DNA of 15,122 bases from NCBI GenBank assembly GCA_008501835.1, contig QQUB01000802.1:1-15122 (forward strand), written 5' to 3'. A model generated the notes under the pieces. That model saw only the letters and a program-made list of their open reading frames with translations. It was not told the origin of the DNA and made no database searches. Origin of the DNA: Bacteroidota bacterium. Its GTDB lineage: Bacteria; Bacteroidota; Bacteroidia; Chitinophagales; Saprospiraceae. The translations under genes and the position numbers were made by a program. Of the stretch, positions 7,845 through 13,679 are shown one piece after another; the first letter of the stretch is position 1; each line of letters opens with the position of its first letter.

Positions 7845-8380
7845 CACCTCATCTTCCCTCAAAAAAACAAAAACTGCTCGTTGAAGCTTCCCAGCTTCAA
7901 TGCCCTGTGCTCATTCCTATTTATCCCGAATATAAGGAAAATACAGATCGAAGCAGTAAGGAAAAACCAATTTGAAGAGCATATAGAATTTAAGCTGCAA
8001 GTCTAAATTAACGAAGGTGGCGATTTCCCTCTTTAGGAGGATTTGCGTGAAATTAGTAAAAATCAATGCCAGAGGCATGGCATATTATTGCATGGTACGT
8101 CAGTGCCTTGTAATAATGCAAAATAAATCCAGTTCCATGGGAACGGCACAATTAGGCTCATAATCAATTAATTGTACCGTTCCCATAGAACTGGTGATTT
8201 CTCAATTCATAGCATGGCACGTCAGTGCCATGCTATGAGATGCCGTCTCTCTGAGACTAGATGGGTACTCGTAAAAACCACACTAATTTGACACCTATCC
8301 CATTAGGAATAATACTATGCCTATTTTTTATATATTGTGTTTTCCAATCAGATAATACTCGTTTATTATGCAACAACTTT
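7845..8380. repeat. Hairpin element B, ~535 bp direct repeat (partner at 6764-7271)
   Basis: Second copy of the element, same orientation. The core spans 8084-8238 and the 5-bp stem GTCTCTCTGAGAC is at 8245-8257. The 10-bp stem seen in element A at 7197-7223 is degraded here. The copy continues through the start codon of the HAD gene (8368) for about four codons before similarity to element A stops. It therefore supplies the whole upstream region, probably including the promoter, of the HAD-phoH-LysM genes. I see no good match to the TAnnTTTG consensus within it. Confidence 0.85.
8084..8238. repeat. Triple hairpin core of element B
   Basis: Left hairpin 8084-8098 with 8103-8117 is identical to element A's. 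Middle hairpin 8129-8145 with 8178-8194 has one mismatch. Right hairpin 8207-8220 with 8225-8238 is 14 bp perfect with a GTCA loop. The right hairpin is oriented opposite to its counterpart in element A: the loop and flanking asymmetric bases match the reverse complement. Confidence 0.85.
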
Positions 8381-9024
8381 CAGATATTGAGCTACTGGTT
8401 TTTGATCTCGACGGCACATTGGTCAATTCTCAATATGACCTTGGAGATGCGGTTAATTTTGCGCTTTTCAATATGGCCAGACCACAGCTGGCTTATGAGG
8501 AAATTCCCCCTATGCTGGGAGGAGGGGTTAAGAAGCTCTTAAGTAATGCTTTCGGGACTTCCAGGCAGGAGGAGATCGACCAGGCTTTAGTTTTTTTTAA
8601 TGAGTTTTATGCCATGAATCATGCGGTGAAAACGGATTATTATCCAATGGTTCGTGAGACATTGTCGAAGTTGAAAAACAAAACGATGGCTGTATTGAGC
8701 AACAAACCTCATAACTTCACAAAAGCAATTATGGATAAGCTTGATGTTGAAGGATATTTCGATATTGTTCTGGGAGCACAGCCTCAATTATACGGTTTAA
8801 AACCCAATCCGGAAGGCTTGACTAAAATTTTACAAAAACTTAATATTGCTGCCTCCAAAACCCTGATGATTGGAGATTCGACCCATGATATTATGACGGC
8901 AAAAGCGATTGGGGCAAAGACATGTGCTGTAACTTATGGATATCGTTCTGCAGAAGTGCTCCTGCAGGAGGAGCCTGATATTATGATTGATTCCATAACG
9001 GTCCTGCCAGAAGTCGTTATTTAA
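8368..9024 (+). CDS. HAD-superfamily phosphatase, phosphoglycolate phosphatase type
   Basis: 218 residues, the usual length for Gph/PGP-type hydrolases. All four HAD motifs are present: VFDLDGTLV with nucleophile D13 and general acid D15; S111 in AVLSNK; K145 in GLKPNP; and MIGDSTHD with D170 and D174. An alpha-helical cap (about 22-90) sits between motifs I and II. It probably removes phosphate from 2-phosphoglycolate or a similar small phosphoester in the cytoplasm, but HAD specificity cannot be fixed from motifs alone. The ATG and first few codons lie in the end of hairpin element B; MQQLSDIELLVFDLDGT is a normal start length for the family. phoH follows 105 bp later on the same strand. 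Confidence 0.9.
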   Translation: MQQLSDIELLVFDLDGTLVNSQYDLGDAVNFALFNMARPQLAYEEIPPMLGGGVKKLLSNAFGTSRQEEIDQALVFFNEFYAMNHAVKTDYYPMVRETLSKLKNKTMAVLSNKPHNFTKAIMDKLDVEGYFDIVLGAQPQLYGLKPNPEGLTKILQKLNIAASKTLMIGDSTHDIMTAKAIGAKTCAVTYGYRSAEVLLQEEPDIMIDSITVLPEVVI

Positions 9025-9026
9025 GT

Positions 9027-9058
9027 TTTGCGGCGGGAACTAAAATTATGTATCTTGC
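9027..9058 (+). promoter_or_regulatory. Promoter for phoH (Bacteroidota type)
   Basis: TTTG at 9027-9030, then exactly 20 nt, then TATCTTGC at 9051-9058, compared with the consensus TTTG-N~20-TAnnTTTG (the last two bases of the -7 box differ). It overlaps the left arm of an inverted repeat (9048-9060 with 9076-9086: ATGTATC/GATACAT plus GCGC/GTGC), which might be an operator-like dyad. This would let phoH be transcribed apart from the HAD gene. Confidence 0.45.
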
Positions 9059-9116
9059 GCTATATATGATTCAAGGTGCGATACATCTTGAAAAAAAAAT
9101 TGATTAATAACTAAAC

Positions 9117-9121
9117 AGGAG
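9117..9121 (+). promoter_or_regulatory. Shine-Dalgarno site fixing a TTG start for phoH
   Basis: AGGAG lies 8 nt before TTG at 9130. An in-frame TAG at 9124-9126 rules out any upstream start, and the next in-frame Met is about 60 residues in. TTG is therefore the best start. Clear Shine-Dalgarno sites are not common in this group. Confidence 0.7.
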
Positions 9122-9129
9122 AATAGATA

Positions 9130-10155
9130 TTGAGTGAAATCGTATTAAGCGTGGCAGGAATTGACCCGCTGGCCCTCTTTGGCCAAAATAATGTAAAATT
9201 AAAATTGTTACGGGAAGCCTATCCCGATGTCACCATAACCTTCCGTGGCGAGAATCTTCGCCTTTCAGGAGAAAAAAAGCAAACGCAAAAGATTAAATCC
9301 CAGGTGGAGATGATGGTCCGGATGCTCAAGGAACATGGAGAATTGACTACTCAGGAAGTGGAAGATCTCATCATTGGTAACAATCCTTTTGCCTCTAAAA
9401 TAAGCAACGGAAATGCAAAGACCATTGTTCACGGTAGGAATGGAAAACAAATCAAGGCTCGTACCCGTAATCAAAAAAGACTGATTGAAGCGTCCGAAAA
9501 CAGCGATGTTGTATTTGCTGTTGGTCCGGCAGGAACAGGAAAAACCTATACCGCTGTGGCCCTGGCTGTCAAGGCGTTACGCAATAAACTTGTAAGGAAA
9601 ATAATCCTCACAAGGCCAGCAGTGGAAGCTGGGGAAAGTCTGGGATTCCTTCCGGGAGATCTTAAGGAAAAGATCGATCCATACCTCAGGCCATTGTATG
9701 ATGCCCTTGATGATATGCTGCCGGCAGAAAAACTGAACCAGTTTCTGGAGACTCGTGTGATCGAAATTGCTCCTCTCGCATTCATGAGAGGACGAACGCT
9801 GGATAACGCCTTCATTATTTTGGATGAAGCCCAGAATTGCACCACTATGCAGATCAAAATGTTTCTGACCCGTTTGGGGCCTTCTGCCAAGTGTATCGTT
9901 ACAGGAGACCTCTCCCAGGTGGACCTTCCAAGACATCAAAAATCAGGTTTACGCACTGCAATTAACATTTTAGGTGACCTGAAGGGTATTTCTTCCGTCT
10001 ACTTAAATGCAGACGACGTTGTCAGGCACAGGTTGGTGAAAGAGATCATCAAAGCCTATGAGAAAGAAAGTGAGAAAAATGCTCCTCCGCGGGAAGAAGA
10101 AAGTGAAAATGCATTGCAGAAACCGGATACGAGCGAAAGAGGCCTGGAGTCGTAA
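9130..10155 (+). CDS. phoH: PhoH-family ATPase (PhoL/YbeZ type)
   Basis: 341 residues, close to the usual 320-350. An N-terminal KH-like region (about 5-70) precedes the PhoH ATPase domain (about 105-310). Walker A, GPAGTGKT, is at 132-139; Walker B, FIILDEAQN, at 228-236. TRPAVEAGESLGFLPGDL (161-178) and TGDLSQVDLP (258-267) are hallmark PhoH sequences. The last ~30 residues are a charged tail rich in E, K and N. By family it is a cytoplasmic NTP-dependent enzyme linked to RNA metabolism, often acting with the endoribonuclease YbeY; ybeY is not in this window. The start codon is TTG with a good Shine-Dalgarno site. Confidence 0.95.
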   Translation: MSEIVLSVAGIDPLALFGQNNVKLKLLREAYPDVTITFRGENLRLSGEKKQTQKIKSQVEMMVRMLKEHGELTTQEVEDLIIGNNPFASKISNGNAKTIVHGRNGKQIKARTRNQKRLIEASENSDVVFAVGPAGTGKTYTAVALAVKALRNKLVRKIILTRPAVEAGESLGFLPGDLKEKIDPYLRPLYDALDDMLPAEKLNQFLETRVIEIAPLAFMRGRTLDNAFIILDEAQNCTTMQIKMFLTRLGPSAKCIVTGDLSQVDLPRHQKSGLRTAINILGDLKGISSVYLNADDVVRHRLVKEIIKAYEKESEKNAPPREEESENALQKPDTSERGLES

Positions 10156-10222
10156 GAAGCCAAATTCAAATAGCTTCTAAACAATTAAATTGGATTTTAA
10201 TTATTAACTAAATATTCAAAAT

Positions 10223-10615
10223 ATGTCTTTACAAGATAAGTACAAATCTGTACTGGACCTGGGTGTTGAACTCAATGTAAAAGATGGATCCGTTGAGGAA
10301 TCAGATGGTAAACTGAAAATTCGTGGTATGGCAAGTACTCAGTACCACAAAAATCTGCTTTGGGATGAAATTAAGAAAGTCCACGGAGCTGATGAAGTAC
10401 CTGCAGACCTCATGGCTGATATCAAGGTAGAAAACACGGATTACTACCACAAACACACTGTACAAAGAGGAGATACTTTAGGAAAGATTTCCAAGCAGTA
10501 CTATGGAAAGCCTGGTAAGTATATGACCATTTTCAACGCCAATACAGATATCCTGAAAGATCCAAACCTGATCTATCCTGACCAGGAATTGATAATTCCT
10601 TTCCCAGAGGATTAA
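10223..10615 (+). CDS. BON-like plus LysM protein of the YgaU/Kbp type
   Basis: 130 residues. Residues 14-70 resemble a BON domain (VELNVKDGSVEESDGKLKIRGMAST). Residues 76-127 are a LysM domain (HTVQRGDTLGKISKQYYG ... NPNLIYPDQ-type ending, here DPNLIYPDQELIIP). There is no signal peptide. The same two-domain order and short length occur in YgaU/Kbp, a cytoplasmic K+-binding protein of enterobacteria; the functional match is inferred from architecture only. LysM usually binds peptidoglycan, so lack of an export signal is worth noting but is normal for this subfamily. The gene is 67 bp after phoH and is followed by a terminator. Confidence 0.85.
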   Translation: MSLQDKYKSVLDLGVELNVKDGSVEESDGKLKIRGMASTQYHKNLLWDEIKKVHGADEVPADLMADIKVENTDYYHKHTVQRGDTLGKISKQYYGKPGKYMTIFNANTDILKDPNLIYPDQELIIPFPED

Positions 10616-10637
10616 GGAAAAAATGACATAAGGAAAT

Positions 10638-10690
10638 AAGGACAAAAGGGATAATTCAGCATTTCCTGGGATATCCCTATGTCCTTTTTT
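10638..10690 (+). terminator. Terminator after the LysM gene
   Basis: Stem AAGGACA (10638-10644) with TGTCCTT (10680-10686) continues as GGGATA/TATCCC (10648-10653 with 10672-10677), with a small internal loop. A run of six T (10685-10690) follows. It lies between convergent genes; on the minus strand the T run is weak, so it mainly serves the plus strand. Confidence 0.75.
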
Positions 10691-10745
10691 CTTTTCAGAG
10701 AATATCTTCTTCTCCCCATTCCCTTCTTCTCTTTTTTCTTTTCTC

Positions 10746-11471
10746 TTAACCAAGAATTTCTTTCAATATCAGATGTGAATTAATCACCGGTAGATTTTCA
10801 ATATGAAACCGGTAATAGTCGAGTAGTTTTTCCAGCAGGAACCTGCGTTGCTGGACGTTCAGTTTTAACTCATGACATTTTTCAAAGTGGGCGTTGAGTA
10901 AAATGGCAAGAATCTGACTGTGTTCGACATCAAGATGATTATTGTGTAAAGGTTCAACATGGGTGAAAACCCCATTCTCGAGATCAAAGTAATTTTCGTT
11001 TATATCGGGATCAGTTTCCGGAAGAAAACCCAAAAATGCACTCAGCTCCAAAAGAAAACATAAGGGTAAATTGCCAATGCTGCCGACGTGAGTATCCAAA
11101 TGGATAAAACTTTTCGACAGAAAATCATATAAGGGTTGGTTGGCTTCCGTCTCCCTCAGTGTCTTTTGTGCCATTTCGGCCATGAATAACCCTACGGCAC
11201 CTTTATGAATATTTAGAGGAATATTTTGATAAACAAAGGCTGATCTTATTTCTTTTAGGCGATTTAGGTCTTTCCCCTCCCGCTCATAGGCTACAATCTC
11301 GACTTGAGACATAACCTGTAGCAAAGCAGCTCCGATTCTGGATTTTTTCTTTCTTACACCACTAACGATATACTTTCTCAGACCGAGCTGTTCGGTAAAA
11401 ATATCCACGATAAGGCTGGTTTCGCCATATTTAATGGATTTAAGCACTATGCCTTTGGTGGTGATTAGCAT
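10746..11471 (-). CDS. recO: DNA repair protein RecO
   Basis: 241 residues, the standard length. The N-terminal OB fold (about 1-80) begins with the family signature MLITTKGIVLKSIKYGETSLIVDIFTE-type sequence (K6, G7, Y15, GE), followed by an all-helical C-terminal region. The Cys4 zinc motif of some RecO proteins is absent, as in enterobacterial and many Bacteroidota RecO. RecO works with RecR (and RecF) to load RecA on SSB-coated single-stranded DNA during gap repair. The gene stands alone, convergent with the LysM gene and divergent from the secreted protein gene at 11618. A perfect TAAATTTG (minus strand, 11476-11483) lies only 4 nt before the ATG, so either the transcript is leaderless or the box is chance. 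Confidence 0.93.
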   Translation of the reverse strand: MLITTKGIVLKSIKYGETSLIVDIFTEQLGLRKYIVSGVRKKKSRIGAALLQVMSQVEIVAYEREGKDLNRLKEIRSAFVYQNIPLNIHKGAVGLFMAEMAQKTLRETEANQPLYDFLSKSFIHLDTHVGSIGNLPLCFLLELSAFLGFLPETDPDINENYFDLENGVFTHVEPLHNNHLDVEHSQILAILLNAHFEKCHELKLNVQQRRFLLEKLLDYYRFHIENLPVINSHLILKEILG

Positions 11472-11550
11472 GGAACAAATTTAGTTAAAAATGAGGATCT
11501 CTGGGTTAATGTCAGCAATAGAGCAGAAGAGTTATTTAGCAATATGGTTT

Positions 11551-11582
11551 TTTGTCAAATGCATACCTTTTTACTAAATTAC
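11551..11582 (+). promoter_or_regulatory. Promoter for the secreted protein gene at 11618
   Basis: TTTG at 11551-11554, then 20 nt, then TAAATTAC at 11575-11582 (six of eight bases of the form TAnnTTTG). The predicted start near 11589 leaves a leader of about 29 nt before the ATG at 11618. This argues against a longer reading frame beginning at the TTG at 11552, which lies inside the -33 box. Confidence 0.45.
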
Positions 11583-11617
11583 TTTTTTTAATTGTGTGCA
11601 TCAAAAAAATAACCAAT

Positions 11618-12541
11618 ATGAAAATCAAAATTGTACTACCTATTGTTTTTTTTCTATTGAGTACATTGAGTTCGTTAGCCCAAAACTTTCCTTTCCCGCA
11701 GGATTCTGCCTCCTGGACTTATATCGGGTTTCCCTGGGATGCAGGGATTCAATATTTTCCTAATACTATTCATTACGATCTTTTTGGAGACACCTTGATT
11801 AATGGCGAGCATTACAGTTTTATTTCACATTATATACATGATTGTGAAGGAAGTGGTAATTATGATTATGATTTTCTTCGATCTGAAGGTGACAAAGTCT
11901 ATTTTCTAAAAAGAAACTCATTAAATGAAGTTCTTTTATATGATTTTAACCTAGAGGCAGGTGATTTTTTTCCAGTTGCAGGGCTTTGTGGCTATCAGGA
12001 TACAGACAGCATTGAAGTAAAATATACGGATTCTCTGTTGATAGGTGAATCCTATCGAAAGATTTGGGCGCTGGGCAATCAGGAGATTGCCTATTGGATT
12101 GAGGGGATAGGCCAGGATAATGGATTTGGAACGATGATTGGACCATATTATGCTGAATATCCATTGGATGGTATCCAATACAATATTCTTTGTTATAAGG
12201 AGCATGGAGAAGAATTAATTTCACGCACAGCAAGCTATACCAATTGGTCTGGCGTGGAGTTTACCTTTTCGTGTAATGGTATAATTCAAGCCACTGAGGA
12301 TCTTTCTAAACAAAATCTCGTTAAAGTTTTTCCCAATCCCTTTACGGCCATTTTAAATGTGCAATATGAAAATTTTAGGGACATTGAATCAATCGAACTA
12401 TATGATGTTTCAGGTCGGTTGGTTGAAACCCTTCCTTTGTCTGAATCTTTTGACCTTTCTTTTCTAAAACCGACATTATATTTATTAAAAGTAAGAGCCA
12501 ACGGGAATTTTTATTATCAGCGGATCATTAAAACGGAATAG
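11618..12541 (+). CDS. Secreted protein of unknown function with T9SS type A sorting domain
   Basis: 307 residues from the ATG at 11618; the frame is open further upstream, but this ATG gives a clean signal peptide (MKIKIVLPIVFFLLSTLSSLA-QN) and sits behind a promoter-like sequence. The middle (about 25-225) is acidic and aromatic-rich, with no family I recognise; it has the feel of a beta-rich domain (WTYIGFPWDAGIQ, EIAYWIEGIGQDNGFG). The GIGQ-x-x-G motif recurs in other Bacteroidota secreted proteins of unknown role. The last ~75 residues form a type A signal: VKVFPNPFTAILNV, IELYDVSGRLVETL, then a final strand FYYQRIIKTE. By family it is exported through T9SS and cleaved or anchored at the surface. 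It ends 79 bp before the terminator of the convergent small RNA copy 1. Confidence 0.82.
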   Translation: MKIKIVLPIVFFLLSTLSSLAQNFPFPQDSASWTYIGFPWDAGIQYFPNTIHYDLFGDTLINGEHYSFISHYIHDCEGSGNYDYDFLRSEGDKVYFLKRNSLNEVLLYDFNLEAGDFFPVAGLCGYQDTDSIEVKYTDSLLIGESYRKIWALGNQEIAYWIEGIGQDNGFGTMIGPYYAEYPLDGIQYNILCYKEHGEELISRTASYTNWSGVEFTFSCNGIIQATEDLSKQNLVKVFPNPFTAILNVQYENFRDIESIELYDVSGRLVETLPLSESFDLSFLKPTLYLLKVRANGNFYYQRIIKTE

Positions 12542-12619
12542 ACCTGAACATAAAATCATAAAATTTTTTTTGTAATATGAAACATAGGCAGGCAGGCTCC
12601 GTAAAATAGGTCAGCAAAC

Positions 12620-12649
12620 AAAAAAAGCCAACTGTAAAACAGTCGGCTT
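12620..12649 (-). terminator. Intrinsic terminator of small RNA copy 1
   Basis: On the minus strand, an 11-position stem (12639-12649 with 12625-12635, one G-U) with a 3-nt loop is followed by seven T (12626 down to 12620). On the plus strand the same hairpin has an A-C mismatch and no T run, so it works only leftwards. Confidence 0.8.
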
Positions 12650-12671
12650 CAAAAAAACTTTGAGAGGCTAT

Positions 12672-12719
12672 CTACATACCAAAAAGGATATTCTTTAATA
12701 TCCCTTGGAAAAAATTCAT
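12672..12719 (-). CDS. Possible 15-codon ORF for an amphipathic peptide, copy 1
   Basis: ATG at 12719 to TAG at 12672 encodes MNFFQGILKNILFGM. It differs from the peptide in copy 2 by one residue (G for R at position 6). Hydrophobic residues at 3, 4, 7, 8, 11, 12 and 15 and polar ones at 2, 5, 6, 9 and 10 give an amphipathic helix pattern. There is no Shine-Dalgarno site, and the ORF overlaps a hairpin, so conservation could be for RNA structure alone. Confidence 0.25.
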   Translation of the reverse strand: MNFFQGILKNILFGM

Positions 12720-12842
12720 AAGATTATAATTCGTATTCGTGGATTATGCTTGTTTGTAGTAAGTCTACTATAATTTGTTATTAGTGGTATTTTTTAGAAG
12801 CCTCTCTTATTATTTCAAATACTATTTTCTCTTTTGATAATA

Positions 12843-12850
12843 CAAAGATG
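12843..12850 (-). promoter_or_regulatory. -7 box of small RNA copy 1
   Basis: Reads CATCTTTG on the minus strand (consensus TAnnTTTG, first base differs). Copy 2 has CATATTTG at the matching place. An upstream AATTGTACT is shared by both copies with its TTG 26 nt from the box in each, longer than the usual ~20, so the upstream half is uncertain. Confidence 0.45.
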
Positions 12851-13184
12851 CAGCTAAAAATCTTGCTAAATAAGTACAATTTGAGAGATTGCTGGATGTT
12901 TTTTTGTGGTGTTGTTTTTTGTAATAATCTCTTTTTCAGTTATTTATCAAGTTATTATTGTTCTTTTTTTGCATAGAATAAGATTTTTTATTCAGGAAAT
13001 TTTCCAAACAAAATCATTTTCATACTGATTTGATTGCTCTCATAAACCTGATGCGAGGATTTTTTTTCTGAATGTTACAGCAAACCTTATTCGAGTCTAC
13101 TCAAAAAATAATTTAGAAAAAATTCAAATAAAATTGCCCGAATTGAAACAAAAGCCAATGGACCGCGTAGAACAGTCTATAAAC
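12851..13184. other. AT-rich spacer between the two small RNA copies
   Basis: No ORF with protein-like composition on either strand. There are long T runs (for example around 12900-12925 and 13060-13068). The left part (12881-12985) has a weak resemblance to 13459-13560 upstream of copy 2 (T-rich, with TTTTTCAG and TTATTGTT), so the duplicated unit may be about 565 bp in all, with only the RNA part well kept. Confidence 0.4.
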
Positions 13185-13215
13185 AAAAAAAGCCAACTGC
13201 AAAAACAGTCGGCTT
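13185..13215 (-). terminator. Intrinsic terminator of small RNA copy 2
   Basis: Minus-strand stem of 10 positions (13206-13215 with 13190-13199, one G-U), 6-nt loop, then seven T (13191 down to 13185). It is the same design as in copy 1, with a two-base longer loop region. Confidence 0.8.
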
Positions 13216-13237
13216 CAAAAAAACTTTGAGAGGCTAT

Positions 13238-13285
13238 CTACATACCAAAAAGGATATTCTTTAATATCCTTTGGAAAAAATTCAT
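13238..13285 (-). CDS. Possible 15-codon ORF for an amphipathic peptide, copy 2
   Basis: ATG at 13285 to TAG at 13238 encodes MNFFQRILKNILFGM, with two extra features compared with copy 1: R6 raises the positive charge to +2 (R6, K9), and the hairpin that overlaps the ORF is perfectly paired. Translation is unproven. Confidence 0.25.
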   Translation of the reverse strand: MNFFQRILKNILFGM

Positions 13286-13418
13286 AAGATTATAATTCGT
13301 ATTCGTGGATTATACTTGTTGTAGTAAGTCTATTATTTGTTACAATTTGTTATTAGTGGTATTCTTTGTAACCTCTCTTTTATCTTAAACTTCATTAAGT
13401 TTATTTCCTTTGACAATA

Positions 13419-13426
13419 CAAATATG
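13419..13426 (-). promoter_or_regulatory. -7 box of small RNA copy 2
   Basis: Reads CATATTTG on the minus strand, followed about 7 nt later by the predicted start near 13412. The shared AATTGTACT lies upstream at the same 26-nt distance as in copy 1. Confidence 0.45.
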
Positions 13427-13654
13427 GCACCCTTAGCCTGTTTAAATTAGTACAATTTGAGGAATTACTGTATTGTTTTTCATTTCCATTTTTTATATAA
13501 ATAATTGTTTTTCAGATTTTTATTGTTGGTTTATTATGCTGTTTTTTACTATTTAATGTAAAAAATGGAGGGTTTTTAGACGGATTTTTTTTGAAAAAAA
13601 GTTATTTAAGGGCTTTTTTTTCTGAAAAATAGCCTTTTGAAGTAGGGAAATAGC

Positions 13655-13662
13655 TATTCTTG
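13655..13662 (+). promoter_or_regulatory. Possible -7 box for moeA
   Basis: TATTCTTG (one mismatch to TAnnTTTG), 18 bp before the ATG at 13680, with TTTTG at 13635-13639 upstream. The 15-nt spacer is shorter than ideal. An imperfect stem at about 13606-13637 (AAGGGCT.../...AGCCTT) lies just upstream. Confidence 0.3.
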
Positions 13663-13679
13663 CCATCAAAAAAAGACAT

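Larger units (their letters stand above)
12620..12836 (-). ncRNA. Candidate structured small RNA, copy 1 (~217 nt)
   Basis: No protein family is recognised. It is a near repeat of 13185-13412. Read on the minus strand it runs from just after a CATCTTTG box to an intrinsic terminator. Stems: a closing stem GAGAGGCU/AGCCUCUC (12799-12806 with 12662-12669), an inner stem AUACC/GGUAU (12786-12790 with 12676-12680), and a 10-bp hairpin with AAAG loop (12697-12706 with 12683-12692). A pair that is A-C on the plus strand (12685/12704) becomes G-U on the minus strand, pointing to a minus-strand transcript. A 5'-to-3' closing stem with an unpaired centre recalls 6S-like RNAs, but identity is not established. 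Confidence 0.6.
13185..13412 (-). ncRNA. Candidate structured small RNA, copy 2 (~228 nt)
   Basis: Second copy of the candidate RNA, best conserved over 13185-13360. The closing stem GAGAGGUU/AGCCUCUC (13370-13377 with 13228-13235) carries a U-G pair where copy 1 has C-G; on the plus strand this would be a C-A mismatch. The inner stem AUACC/GGUAU (13358-13362 with 13242-13246) and a perfect 10-bp hairpin (13263-13272 with 13249-13258) are kept. Most changes between copies fall in the 5' third (around 13340-13412), outside the stems. It is transcribed away from moeA. The function is unknown. Confidence 0.6.

Noticed and set aside
6764..8380. Integron attC sites as a firm call for elements A and B
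   Set aside because: I could not find convincing paired GTTRRRY/RYYYAAC core sites at the element edges, and no integrase is in view; left as an open idea only.
9546..9939. Minus-strand ORFs inside phoH
   Set aside because: They are antisense shadows of a clearly conserved ATPase gene with no independent start signals.
11476..11483. TAAATTTG as the recO promoter
   Set aside because: It is a perfect -7 box, but only 4 nt before the ATG with no TTG at -33. It would need a leaderless transcript, so it is noted under recO rather than listed.
11552..11617. Longer start (TTG at 11552) for the secreted T9SS type A protein
   Set aside because: It would put 22 extra residues ahead of a perfect signal peptide, and the TTG falls in a promoter -33 box. 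ATG at 11618 is preferred.
12620..13426. CRISPR array or insertion sequence ends as an explanation of the duplicated block
   Set aside because: Only two copies, each ~220 bp, with no spacer pattern, no transposase and no terminal inverted repeats; promoter and terminator signals fit an RNA gene better.
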